Shown one piece after another: positions 30,796-39,547 of a stretch of 64,000 nt of DNA (position 1 is its first letter; the number at the start of each line of letters is the position of its first letter). Both the position numbers and the translations under genes were made by a program. The stretch spans positions 434,001 through 498,000 of the forward strand of contig CAWIEF010000005.1 of NCBI GenBank assembly GCA_963835135.1. Direction: 5' to 3'. Source of the stretch: JAVVHH01 sp963835135. Lineage in GTDB: Bacteria; Pseudomonadota; Alphaproteobacteria; Acetobacterales; Acetobacteraceae. The notes under the pieces are model-generated. The model was not told where the DNA came from. It saw nothing but the letters and a program-made list of their open reading frames with translations, and did not search any database.

Positions 30796-33678
30796 ATGAC
30801 CCGTCCGCACTGCTGGCCCGAACCCGCCGACAAGGGCGCCGCCGCCCGGCTGGCCGAGCGCTTCGCCGACCTCGGCCCTGCCGAGCAGGCCCTGGCCGCG
30901 AGCCAGAGCGGCCGCCGCATGCTCGACGCGATCGGGGGCGGCAGCCCCTATCTGTCCGATCTGCTGGTCCGCGAACACGCGACGGCGCTGAGATTCTGGC
31001 ACGATGGCGGCGACGCCACGTTGGCAGACATCCGCGCCGAACTCGACGCGCTCGACCCGGCCGCCGCGCAAGCCGCCATAGCCCTCGGGCTGCGTGCCGC
31101 CAAGCGCCGTACCGCGCTGCTCTGCGCCATGGCCGACATCGGCGGCGCGTGGACGCTCTCCCAGGTGACCGCCACGCTGTCCTGGCTCGCCGAAACGGCG
31201 TTGCGCAAGGCGATCGACCACCTGCTGCTGGCGACCGCGTCCGCGGGCTTGCTCACACTGCCCGACCCGGCCGACCCTGGCCCGGGCAGCGGCCTGATCG
31301 TGCTCGGGATGGGCAAGCTCGGGGCGGGTGAGTTGAACTACTCCAGCGATATCGACCTCATTCTCTTCTACGATCCTGCCGCGCAACAGGACCAGGACGG
31401 GCTGGGTGCGACCTTCACACGAATCGCTCGCAGCCTCGTTAGCATCCTCGAGACCCGCGATGCGAACGGCTACGTGTTCCGCACCGATCTGCGCCTGCGC
31501 CCCGACCCCGCCGCAACGCCCCCGGTCGTCGCCCTTCCCGCCGCGCTCGCCTACTACGAGAGCATGGGGCAGAACTGGGAGCGGGCCGCCATGATCAAGG
31601 CGCGTCCGCTCGCCGGCGACCTGGCGCGCGGTGCTGACTTTCTGCAGCACATTCGGCCTTTTGTATGGCGCCGCTTTCTCGACTTTGCCGCCATCGCCGA
31701 TCTTCATGCGATGAAACAACGCATCAACCAGCACAAAGGTCTCGACGGGCCGAACCAAATTGCAGGCCTGGACATCAAACTCGGCCGCGGCGGCATCCGC
31801 GAGATCGAATTCGCGGCGCAGACGCTGCTCCTGGTCTGGGGCGGCCGGGACCCCAGCCTGCGCGACCCGACCACGATGGGCGCTCTGCGCCGCCTGGTCC
31901 GTGCCGGCAAGCTCGACCGCCGCGCCGCCGCGGAGCTGATCGTCGCCTATCGTGCGCTCCGCATCACCGAGCACCGGCTTCAAATGGTCGCGGACCGCCA
32001 GACCCACGCGATCCCGGTCAAACCCGACGACATCGAGCGCTTCGCGATCTTCATGGGGTTCGCCGGGACCGACGCCTTTGCCCGATGGCTCGAGCGGCAT
32101 ATGGACCGGGTTCGCCGGCGGTATGCCGAGGTGTTCGAAGCCGTGCCCAGCCCGCCCCCGGGCGTGGCCACCCTCGATCTGAGCGGCATCGACGATCCCG
32201 CGACGACCGTCGCCTCGCTACAGGCACTCGGCTTCAGGAATACGCAGGGCGTCATTGCCTCCCTTCGCTCCTGGCGCACCGGCCGTCTCCGTGCGCTCCG
32301 ATCCAATCGGTCGCGTGAGCTCATGGATCTCGTGCTGCCCATGCTGCTATCCGCGCTCGGCGAGCAGACCGACCCCGACGCGGCGTTCATGCGCTTCGAC
32401 CAGATGCTGCAACGGCTGCCGGCCGGGGTGCAGATCCTGTCCATGCTGCAGCGCAACCCTGCGCTCGTTCACCGGGTTGCCACCGTGCTGGGCGCCGCAC
32501 CCTCGCTGTCCGACCATCTCGCCACCGTTCCCATGGCGCTCGAAGGCCTGCTCGCCCCCGACGCTCCCGAGACCGATCCGCAGCGTATGCTGTATGCCCG
32601 CCTGGCCGACGCCCGCTCGCTCGAGGACGTCATCACCATCACCCGCGCCCTGGTGCGTGCCGAGGAGTTCCGTCTGTGCGTCGGCCAGATGGAGGGATGG
32701 CTCGACGTCGATGCTGCCGGCTTCACCCGCACCGCCCTGGCCGACGCCGCGCTCGGCGTGCTGCTCGGCGCCGTTCTGCGCGACCATGAGCGCAAATACG
32801 GCCGGGTTCCCGGTGGGGCCGTCGCGGTCGTCGCGCTGGGCAAGGCAGGCAGCCGCGAGATGATGGCCGGCTCCGACCTGGATCTCATGCTGATCTACGA
32901 CCACGCGCCGGGCGCGGCCGAAAGCGACGGCGCCAAGGCCTTGCCCGTCAGCACCTGGTTCATCCGCGCTGCCCACGCCTTCGTCGCCGCGCTCACCGCG
33001 CCGGGCGTCGACGGTCCGCTGTACGCCGCGGACATGCGCCTGCGCCCGTCCGGCAGCAAAGGCCCGGTCGCCGTCTCGCTCGACGCGTTCCAGCGCTATC
33101 ACGCCCAGCAGGCATGGACGTGGGAGCGCATGACGCTCACGCGCGCCCGGGTCGTCGCCTGCGATTGTCCGACCGGCGCGATGCGGCGCGTGGTCGAGGG
33201 CGCGATCGCCGCGGCGCTCGCACTCGCGCAACCTGCCGCCCTGACCAAAGCCGACGCTGCCCAGATGCGCGCCCGCCTGCTGCGGGAGCACCCCCCGACC
33301 GGACCCTGGGACGTTAAGCTCCGACCCGGCGGCATGATCGACGTCGAGTTCATCGCCCAGACCCTGCTGCTCGTCACCGGGGTGCGACCCGGGCTGCAGC
33401 ACACCGCGGACGCACTGGCCCATCTCGCCTCGGTCGGCGTCATCCCCGCGGCCGAGGCCGCATCCCTCATCGAGGCCGACCGTCTTTGGCGCACGATCCA
33501 GAGCATGCTGCGCATCCTCGTCGGGCGCACGACCGCTGAACTGCCGGTCACCGCGATCGCCCCGCTGCTCCGCGCCACGGACAACGCCCTTGACCTTGCC
33601 GCACTCCGCGCCAGGATGGAGACGACCGCGGCCGCGGTAGGCCACGCCTTCACATCCCTCGTGGGAGACATCGCTTGA
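30796..33678 (+). CDS. glnE: Bifunctional glutamine synthetase adenylyltransferase/deadenylylase
   Basis: A 960-residue GlnE that adenylylates and de-adenylylates glutamine synthetase in response to PII and glutamine. Two nucleotidyltransferase domains are visible. The first has GMGKLGAGELNYSSDIDLI (residues ~175-193), followed by its PII-uridylyl-transferase-like helical domain with the repeat GLDIKLGRGGIREIEF. The second has ALGKAGSREMMAGSDLDLM (near 680-698) and VKLRPGGMIDVEFIAQ. The length matches alphaproteobacterial GlnE. The stop overlaps the TTG start of the peroxiredoxin gene (TTGA), so the two are translationally coupled. Confidence 0.95.
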   Translation: MTRPHCWPEPADKGAAARLAERFADLGPAEQALAASQSGRRMLDAIGGGSPYLSDLLVREHATALRFWHDGGDATLADIRAELDALDPAAAQAAIALGLRAAKRRTALLCAMADIGGAWTLSQVTATLSWLAETALRKAIDHLLLATASAGLLTLPDPADPGPGSGLIVLGMGKLGAGELNYSSDIDLILFYDPAAQQDQDGLGATFTRIARSLVSILETRDANGYVFRTDLRLRPDPAATPPVVALPAALAYYESMGQNWERAAMIKARPLAGDLARGADFLQHIRPFVWRRFLDFAAIADLHAMKQRINQHKGLDGPNQIAGLDIKLGRGGIREIEFAAQTLLLVWGGRDPSLRDPTTMGALRRLVRAGKLDRRAAAELIVAYRALRITEHRLQMVADRQTHAIPVKPDDIERFAIFMGFAGTDAFARWLERHMDRVRRRYAEVFEAVPSPPPGVATLDLSGIDDPATTVASLQALGFRNTQGVIASLRSWRTGRLRALRSNRSRELMDLVLPMLLSALGEQTDPDAAFMRFDQMLQRLPAGVQILSMLQRNPALVHRVATVLGAAPSLSDHLATVPMALEGLLAPDAPETDPQRMLYARLADARSLEDVITITRALVRAEEFRLCVGQMEGWLDVDAAGFTRTALADAALGVLLGAVLRDHERKYGRVPGGAVAVVALGKAGSREMMAGSDLDLMLIYDHAPGAAESDGAKALPVSTWFIRAAHAFVAALTAPGVDGPLYAADMRLRPSGSKGPVAVSLDAFQRYHAQQAWTWERMTLTRARVVACDCPTGAMRRVVEGAIAAALALAQPAALTKADAAQMRARLLREHPPTGPWDVKLRPGGMIDVEFIAQTLLLVTGVRPGLQHTADALAHLASVGVIPAAEAASLIEADRLWRTIQSMLRILVGRTTAELPVTAIAPLLRATDNALDLAALRARMETTAAAVGHAFTSLVGDIA

Positions 33679-34136
33679 GCATCGCCGAGGCCGAGCCGGC
33701 CCCCGACTTCACCCTGCCCGCCACCGGCGGCCGCACCGTCAGCCTCGCCGCCATGAAGGGCAAGCCGTTCGTCCTCTATTTCTATCCCAAGGCCGATACG
33801 CCCGGTTGCACCAAGGAAGCCCAGGCGTTTGAGGAGGCCCTTCCCGCCATGACCGGCATCGACGTGATCGGCGTGTCCAAGGACCCGATGAAGGCGCTCG
33901 AGAAGTTCGCTGAAAAATACTCGCTCACCTTCCCGCTCGCGTCCGACCCGGACGGCACGGTCGTCGAGGCGTACGGCGCCTGGGTCGAGAAGTCGATGTA
34001 TGGCAAGACCTACATGGGCATCGACCGCAGCACGATCCTGATCGGCCCCGACGGCCGGGTCGCCAAGATCTGGCGCAAGGTCAAAGTGCCGGGCCACGCC
34101 GCCGATGTCATGAAGGCAGCGTCAGCCCTGGGTTGA
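33675..34136 (+). CDS. bcp: Thiol peroxidase of the BCP/PrxQ family, one-cysteine type
   Basis: A 153-residue peroxiredoxin that reduces H2O2 and organic hydroperoxides. The peroxidatic cysteine is C45 in TPGCTKEA, as in E. coli BCP. The resolving cysteine found at position 50 in the E. coli protein is replaced here by Gln, so this is a one-cysteine form needing an outside thiol. The start is TTG 33675, overlapping the glnE stop by 4 bases. It ends directly against the converging MsrQ-like gene (34136/34137). Confidence 0.93.
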   Translation: MSIAEAEPAPDFTLPATGGRTVSLAAMKGKPFVLYFYPKADTPGCTKEAQAFEEALPAMTGIDVIGVSKDPMKALEKFAEKYSLTFPLASDPDGTVVEAYGAWVEKSMYGKTYMGIDRSTILIGPDGRVAKIWRKVKVPGHAADVMKAASALG

Positions 34137-35400
34137 TCACATCTGCGTCGCGACCCCGTAGGCCATCACCAAGCCGAGCGGAACGAGGCTGAGCGCCGCG
34201 AGCTTGGTCTCCCGCCAGGTCTGCCATGCCAGCACGCCCCAGAGCAGCGCGATGGCGAGCGCGAACACGGCCTCGGCCGCGCGCAGCGAACTTGCCGACA
34301 ACATGATCTGGAAGGCGATGCAGCACGCCGGCCAGCCCATCGATCATGCCCCCATGCCCGCCGTCGCGGCAGCGCCAATGCACGAAGCCCAGCACGCCCA
34401 GCAGCGCCGCCCAGGCGAGATCCTGGTACAGGAACGTCCAATCGCCCGGGTCGATGAACCGGTCGATGCCGAACGCGGCCACCACCAGCTCGTTGATCCC
34501 AGCGCCGAGCGCGAACAGCACGACCCAGAACACCGCCGACCCGCCCAGTGCGCCCAGCGACAGCCGCCGTAGCCAGAGCGCCAGCATGACGCACAGCCCG
34601 GCCGCCGCCACCAGATCGCTCGGACCCAAGCCGAACGACACGTCGGCCTCGGCCAGCACGACCTTGTTCGGATCGATGTGCGTCCCGAACCGATACCAGA
34701 GCCACTCCGTCGCCAGCGTCAGCACGGCTGCCCCGACCGCGGCCATCAGAAGCCCGGGCAGCGAGCGATCCCGGCCCGCCGGCATCGTCCGCCAAATCAT
34801 CAGCCAAAAGAAGATGCCCACGAACAGCAGCGGCAACGAGACGTCCGCCTTGGTCTGCAGGATGAAGTGGAACAGTGCCAGCACGGTCAGCCCGTAGATC
34901 AGCTTGTGCAGCCGCTTCCAGCGCGCGCCCATCCGCTTGATGGCATTGTCGGTCGACGTCGCGCCCAACACCGCCAGGCCGGTCAAGGCAACGAACCCGA
35001 TCGTCAGGTAGAACCGCTGCACGATCTCGCTGACGACCGTGACCATGTTCCAGTTCTGATCCGTGCAGTACAGCGTCAGGTGCAGCAGCGCGTAGGCGAG
35101 CGCCGCGTTGCCGATCAGCCGGCGCAGCACGACGATGCTCGGTATCCCGAAGGTCGCCTTGGCCGGCGTCACCGTCAGCGACGTGATCAGCCAGATCACT
35201 GCCCAGTAACCGGTGCTGTGGATTGCCGCGTTGAGCGGCCGCGCGCCCAGCATGTGCATGGCCGAGCGGATCGCCAGCCACATCGCCGGCAACGCGAGCA
35301 GCGTCAGCGTCACGGCGCGCAGGCCGTCGAACCGCCCCTTCTTGTCGGTCCAGGGCGCCCACTGCACCCAGGCCGGAACCGGCTCCGCTACCCTGCCCAT
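34137..35400 (-). CDS. MsrQ-like heme membrane protein with apparent frameshift near its 3' end
   Basis: A ferric-reductase-like transmembrane protein resembling MsrQ, the heme-binding membrane partner of periplasmic methionine sulfoxide reductase; no msrP is nearby. From ATG 35400 the frame encodes helices with candidate heme histidines (LLHLTLYC and LHKLIYGLTVLALFHFILQ), then further hydrophobic segments to about WRCRDGG. Beyond that the frame turns into arginine-rich sequence running into the opposing gene (stop 34108). The frame one base over (34340-34137) encodes a good membrane helix pair, FALAIALLWGVLAWQTW and ALSLVPLGLVMAYG, ending exactly beside the bcp stop. Removing one base between 34343 and ~34310 joins them. 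Alternatively, 34137-34340 is a separate 67-residue gene. Confidence 0.65.
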
Positions 35401-35416
35401 GCGGGTCGCCGCCTCC

Positions 35417-35968
35417 TCACCGCTTTGCCGGCGCGACGGTGCGTTGGTAGCCCGGCGGGATCGTGAAGATAGCGGGGTCGAGCCGTCCGTAGGCCACCTT
35501 GGCCGCCGTGACCAACACCCTGTCGCCCGCGCGCGCGCGCAACATGACGCCGTCATCGGTGAAGCACGCCGCCACCGGGTGCCCGCCATGATCGACGGTG
35601 GCCCACTCCGTGCAGCCGAGCCCGGCGACCACGTCGGTGCCGAGACGCCGATAAGGTGCGCCATCCGGCGGCGGCGGCGCCGCGGCGCGCGCCGGGTCGT
35701 AGGGCATCTGGATGACGCCCTTGTCGCCGTCGCTGACCATGTCCATCGTGTGCGCGTCGCGGTTGAGGATCATGTAGAGCCCGGGTGACGGCGTATCGAT
35801 CCGGATTTCGGCCGCGTCGGCGGCTGTGCGCGTCCTTTGCTGCACCGGCTGACCATTGACCGTCGCCACATACACGACGTCCACGTCGCGGGTCGGCCTC
35901 GTCACGGGATGCTCGTCGGCGAATGCGGGCACGCTGATGAGAAGCATCGCGGCCACGGCGGGTTTCAT
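35417..35968 (-). CDS. Secreted protein of unknown function (sister of next gene)
   Basis: A 183-residue protein with a signal peptide (MKPAVAAMLLISVPAFA, cleavage before DE). The mature part has VVYVATVNGQPVQQRTR, GLYMILNRDAHTMDMVSDGDKGVIQMPYD, and a VVAGLGCTEW motif with a second Cys in VAACFTDDGV, which could form a disulfide. The layout (beta strands, then (G/S)CTE(W/Y), then xxC(F/L)TxDGV, then PPGY near the end) is the same as in the neighbouring gene 35965-36552, so the two look like an old tandem duplication. It is probably periplasmic; the function is unknown. The ATG overlaps its neighbour's stop (ATGA). Confidence 0.7.
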   Translation of the reverse strand: MKPAVAAMLLISVPAFADEHPVTRPTRDVDVVYVATVNGQPVQQRTRTAADAAEIRIDTPSPGLYMILNRDAHTMDMVSDGDKGVIQMPYDPARAAAPPPPDGAPYRRLGTDVVAGLGCTEWATVDHGGHPVAACFTDDGVMLRARAGDRVLVTAAKVAYGRLDPAIFTIPPGYQRTVAPAKR

Positions 35969-36552
35969 CGGCGCTGGCCGAAGCCGGGGATCGCCAGCCG
36001 CATGTAGCCTGCCGGCGTCTCGAAGCTGCCCTGCGGCAACGGGCCAGGCGTCACCGAGAGGGCGGTGAAACTTCCCTGCTTGCCATCCACGTGTCCCGAT
36101 CCCCGCAGCGCCACCCCATCCGGCGTCAGGCATATGATCCCGCGGCCCCGCTTGGCCGCGACGTCGTATTCCGTGCACGACAAGCCGGCCACGACCGCCG
36201 ACCCGCGCCGGGTCAGCCGCGCATCCTGCAATGTAATCGGCTCGATGTCCTTCTCCCGCATCGGCAGGGAGATCACCCCGTGCAGGCCAGAGTCGATCAG
36301 CTCCGCCCGCGGCGCCAGAAGGTCGACCAGCAGCACCTGGCCGCGCCCTTGCGGCTCGACCCGCAACCGTCGCTGCGCGGCGTCCCACAGCAGCCTCACC
36401 GTTTCCGGCAGGCCACCCGGCACCGCGTCCCGCGCCGCACCGTCCAGCCGATAGACCACGCCGACATCATGCTGCGGCAGCGTCGGCACGCGCTGCTGGC
36501 CCAGCGCTGGACCGGCCGCAACCAACGCCATGACCAGTGCGAGCCGTTGCAT
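35965..36552 (-). CDS. Secreted protein of unknown function, downstream of aat
   Basis: A 195-residue protein with a signal peptide (MQRLALVMALVAAGPALG). The mature part repeats the plan of the next gene: VGVVYRLDG, LIDSGLHGVISLPM, VVAGLSCTEYDV, IICLTPDGVALRG and FETPAGYMRL. The two conserved cysteines (SCTEY and ICLT) may be disulfide-bonded. ATG 36552 overlaps the aat stop by one base, and its own stop overlaps the next start by 4 bases, so it sits in the acc-aat operon. No known function. Confidence 0.7.
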   Translation of the reverse strand: MQRLALVMALVAAGPALGQQRVPTLPQHDVGVVYRLDGAARDAVPGGLPETVRLLWDAAQRRLRVEPQGRGQVLLVDLLAPRAELIDSGLHGVISLPMREKDIEPITLQDARLTRRGSAVVAGLSCTEYDVAAKRGRGIICLTPDGVALRGSGHVDGKQGSFTALSVTPGPLPQGSFETPAGYMRLAIPGFGQRR

Positions 36553-37241
36553 CAGCTGAGCTCCGGCCCCCCGTCGAGCGAGGCCGGCCGGTAGAGCGAC
36601 TTGACCTCGGCCTCGAACGCCTCCGGATCCGGCTCGGCAAGCCACTGCGCCTGAACCTGCACCGCGGCGGCAAGCATCGCCTTATAGGTGTCGCGCGGCA
36701 CCTCGATGGCCCCGAACTGGGCGAGATGGCTCGTCACGAACTGTGTGTCGAGCAGCACGTAGCCGCCCATCCGCATCCGCGCGACCAAGTGCACCAGCGC
36801 CACCTTCGACGCGTCGCGCGCCTTGCTGAACATGCTCTCGCCGAAGAACACGCCCCCCATCGACACCCCATACAGCCCGCCGACGAGCCGCTCGCCCTGC
36901 CAGCACTCGACCGAATGGGCGTGACCCTGATGGTGCAGGTCGAGGAACAGCCGCTCGATATCCGGACTGATCCAGGTGTCCTCCCGGCCCGGCGCGGACC
37001 CGGCGCAGCCGGCGATCACCGCCGAGAACGCCCGGTTCGAGGTGACGCGGAACTCGTCCGACAGCACCGTTCGGCGCAGGCGCTTGGACAGGTGGAAGGA
37101 CTCGAGCGGCAGGATGCCCCGCTGCTCCGGATCGAGCCAGTAGAGTCGCGAGCCCCGGCGCGTTTCCGCCATCGGAAACAAGCCGACCCGGTATGCCCGC
37201 AGCGTCAGCTCCGGCGTGACCTCGATGGTTCGGCGCGACAT
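36552..37241 (-). CDS. aat: Leucyl/phenylalanyl-tRNA-protein transferase
   Basis: A 229-residue Aat enzyme that transfers Leu or Phe from tRNA to the N-terminus of proteins with basic N-terminal residues, marking them for ClpAP (N-end rule). Visible signatures are AYRVGLFPMAETR, LYWLDPEQRGILPL, DTWISPDI, HSVECWQGERLVGGLYGVSMGGVFFGESMFS and YVLLDTQFVTSHLAQFGA. The length is normal. It lies 67 bases downstream of accC; the acc-aat neighbourhood is known from other alphaproteobacteria. Confidence 0.95.
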   Translation of the reverse strand: MSRRTIEVTPELTLRAYRVGLFPMAETRRGSRLYWLDPEQRGILPLESFHLSKRLRRTVLSDEFRVTSNRAFSAVIAGCAGSAPGREDTWISPDIERLFLDLHHQGHAHSVECWQGERLVGGLYGVSMGGVFFGESMFSKARDASKVALVHLVARMRMGGYVLLDTQFVTSHLAQFGAIEVPRDTYKAMLAAAVQVQAQWLAEPDPEAFEAEVKSLYRPASLDGGPELS

Positions 37242-37308
37242 GGCAGCATGTTGCGGGGCGCAGAGCCGGCTGCCAACAACAATTCACGTTCGAGCGGTGA
37301 AGCTTTCG

Positions 37309-38650
37309 TCAGGCCGCACCCACGAAGCGTTCCAACCAGTGGATCGTATAGTCCCCTGCGCGAAACTCCGGGGCTTCCATGATCCGCCGATGCAGCGGGA
37401 TCGTCGTCTTGATGCCCTGGATCGCGAACTCCATCAACGAGCGCCGCATCCGCGCGATCGCCTCGTCCCGAGTTCGGCGCATGCACGATCAGCTTGGCGA
37501 CCATGCTGTCGTAATACGGCGGCACCACGTAGCCCGCATACAGCGCGCTATCCACCCGCACCCCCAACCCGCCCGGCGGCTGGTATAGCTCGACCCGGCC
37601 CGGCGTCGGCATGAACGTCACCGGGTCCTCGGCCGTGACGCGGCATTCGATCGCGTGCCCGCGGAATGTCACGTCGTCCTGGCCATACCCAAGCTCCTGG
37701 CCCGCCGCGATCCGGATCTGCTCGCGAACCAGGTCGACGCTGCAGACCATCTCGGTCACCGGATGCTCGACCTGCAGCCGCGTGTTCATCTCGATGAACG
37801 CGAACTGCCCGTCTTGATAGAGGAACTCCAGCGTTCCCGCGTTGCGGTAGCCCAGCGTCCGCAGACCGGAGGTGACCACCGCCCCGATCGCGTCCCGCGC
37901 CGCGGCGTCGAGCGCGGGCGAGCCGGCCTCTTCGACCAGCTTCTGGTGCCGGCGCTGCAAGCTGCAATCCCGCTCGCCGAAATGCACGACGTCGCCATGG
38001 TTGTCGGCCAGCACCTGCAGCTCGATGTGCCGCGGCCGGTCCAGGTACTTCTCAATGTAGACGGTGTCGTCCCCGAACGCCGTCCTTGCCTCGGTCCGCG
38101 CGACCGTCCAGGCCTCCTCCAGCTCGTCGGCCGCGTGCGCCACCTTCATCCCGCGCCCGCCGCCGCCCGCAGCTGCCTTGACCAGCACCGGATAGCCGAT
38201 CCGCCCGGCCACCCGCCGTGCCTGCGCCATGTCCTCGACCCCGCCGTCAGACCCGGCCACCAGCGGGACCCCGATCGACGCCATCGCCGCTTTGGCCGCG
38301 ATCTTGTCGCCCATCATGCGCATGTGCGCCGGCGACGGCCCAATGAACGTCAGCCCATGCGCCTCCACCATCTCGGCGAACCGCGCGTTCTCCGACAGGA
38401 AGCCGTAGCCGGGGTGGATCGCATCCGCCCCGGTCACCGCGGCGGCCGACAGGATCGCCGGCATGTGCAGGTAGCTGTCCCGCGCCGCCGGCGGTCCGAT
38501 GCAGACGCTCTCGTCGGCGAGCCGCACATGCATCGCGTTCGAGTCCGCGGTCGAGTGCACCGCCACGGTCGGGATGCCGAGTTCGCGGCACGCGCGCTGG
38601 ATCCGCAGCGCGATCTCGCCGCGGTTGGCGATCAGGATCTTGCCAAACAC
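37309..38650 (-). CDS. accC: Biotin carboxylase subunit of acetyl-CoA carboxylase, with apparent one-base insertion
   Basis: AccC carboxylates the biotin carried by AccB, the first committed step of fatty-acid synthesis. The N-terminal ATP-grasp enzyme is intact: KILIANRGEIALRI, HPGYGFLSENA, VKAAAGGGGRGM, FIEMNTRLQVEHPVTE. Near codon 394 the frame breaks: after SMVAKLIVHAPN the frame gives an unrelated tail. Removing one base (A37471 on the plus strand) restores the expected DEAIARMRRSLMEFAIQGI...HWLERFVGAA and a stop at 37309, giving a normal 446-residue protein. The gene is normally essential, so a sequencing error is more likely than loss. The start is GTG 38650, overlapping the accB stop by one base. 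Confidence 0.88.
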
Positions 38651-39096
38651 TACTCGATGACCAACAGCGGTTGCCCGTATTCGACCGGCTGCCCGTTGGA
38701 CACCAGAATGGTCCGCACCGTCCCGGCCTTGGCGGCCTTGATCTGGTTGAACGTCTTCATCGCCTCGATCAGCATCACGGTCTGACCGGCCGTGATGGCC
38801 TGCCCCGGCGTGACGAAAGGCGGGCTGCCCGGATCGGGCGACAGGAACGCCACGCCGACCATCGGGCTGGTGATCGCGCCGGCCGGGGCGACATCCTCGG
38901 CCACCGGGGCCGGAACCGGCGGGGCCGCAACGGGAACCGGTGCTGCGGCCGTCGCCGCGACCGGCGCCGCGGCGGCTGCGCGCACGACCCGGATGCGCCG
39001 GTCCGCGTCGACGATCTCGATCTCGGTCAACTCCGCATCGCGCAGGATGTTGGCCAGGCTGCGGATGGTCTCCGGGTCGAACTGAATCGAACTCAT
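38650..39096 (-). CDS. accB: Biotin carboxyl carrier protein of acetyl-CoA carboxylase
   Basis: A 148-residue BCCP. The N-terminal helix region (FDPETIRSLANILRDAELTEIEI) is followed by an alanine/proline-rich linker (residues ~40-70) and the biotinyl domain with EAMKTFNQI, the biotinylated lysine being K114. ATG 39096 was chosen because the family starts there and an AGG ribosome site precedes it; the upstream frame is non-coding. The gene leads the accB-accC-aat operon and diverges from the entericidin-like gene across 158 bases that hold both promoters. Confidence 0.95.
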   Translation of the reverse strand: MSSIQFDPETIRSLANILRDAELTEIEIVDADRRIRVVRAAAAAPVAATAAAPVPVAAPPVPAPVAEDVAPAGAITSPMVGVAFLSPDPGSPPFVTPGQAITAGQTVMLIEAMKTFNQIKAAKAGTVRTILVSNGQPVEYGQPLLVIE

Positions 39097-39254
39097 CGCT
39101 TGAACCTCGCGCTCCGCCACAATACGGCCCACCGGCAACGCGCGCCCTACCATGGCACCGCCAGCGCGTCCAATGAGCGAACCCGCAAGGCGCGCTTGAA
39201 AGGCATCGCGCGTCGTGAGTAGTTTGAGGTGAACCAATCGTCGAGGAACGTTCA

Positions 39255-39419
39255 ATGCGCCATCCTACTCTCCTGCGTACGCTGCTCGTGCTGGCGATGC
39301 TGGCCGCGGCCGCCCCGCTGCTTTCCGCCTGCAACACGGTGGCCGGCGCCGGCCAAGACGTCAGCGCTGGCGGCGCGGCCGTCAGCCGCAGCGCCACCGA
39401 CGTCAAGAAGGGCATGTAA
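39255..39419 (+). CDS. Entericidin-like small lipoprotein
   Basis: A 54-residue lipoprotein: ATG at 39255, TAA at 39417. The signal peptide (MRHPTLLRTLLVLAMLAAAA) ends in the lipobox LSAC, with the lipidated cysteine at position 26. The mature part, CNTVAGAGQDVSAGG...DVKKGM, matches the entericidin A/B family (CNTxxGxGxDxxxxG). In enterobacteria the A and B forms act as antidote and toxin; many alphaproteobacteria carry a single copy of uncertain role in envelope stress. A strong terminator hairpin follows. Confidence 0.85.
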   Translation: MRHPTLLRTLLVLAMLAAAAPLLSACNTVAGAGQDVSAGGAAVSRSATDVKKGM

Positions 39420-39430
39420 CCTGCCCCGCC

Positions 39431-39464
39431 GCGGAGCCCTCCCTCCTTCGGAAGAGGGCTCCGC
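39431..39464 (+). terminator. Terminator hairpin after the entericidin-like gene
   Basis: Perfect 11-bp stem: GCGGAGCCCTC (39431-39441) pairs with GAGGGCTCCGC (39454-39464) around a 12-base loop. It begins 12 bases after the stop codon at 39419. No T-run follows. Confidence 0.75.
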
Positions 39465-39547
39465 ACGGGCGTCTCGAGCTATGTAACCCTCCCGCACTTT
39501 GCGCTATGGGCTCTCCCAATCGGCATCGATTGCCCCGGGGGAACGCC

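Noticed and set aside
37460..37480. Programmed frameshift in accC
   Set aside because: No slippery heptamer, internal Shine-Dalgarno or stem was seen, and AccC is not known to use one; a simple insertion explains it.
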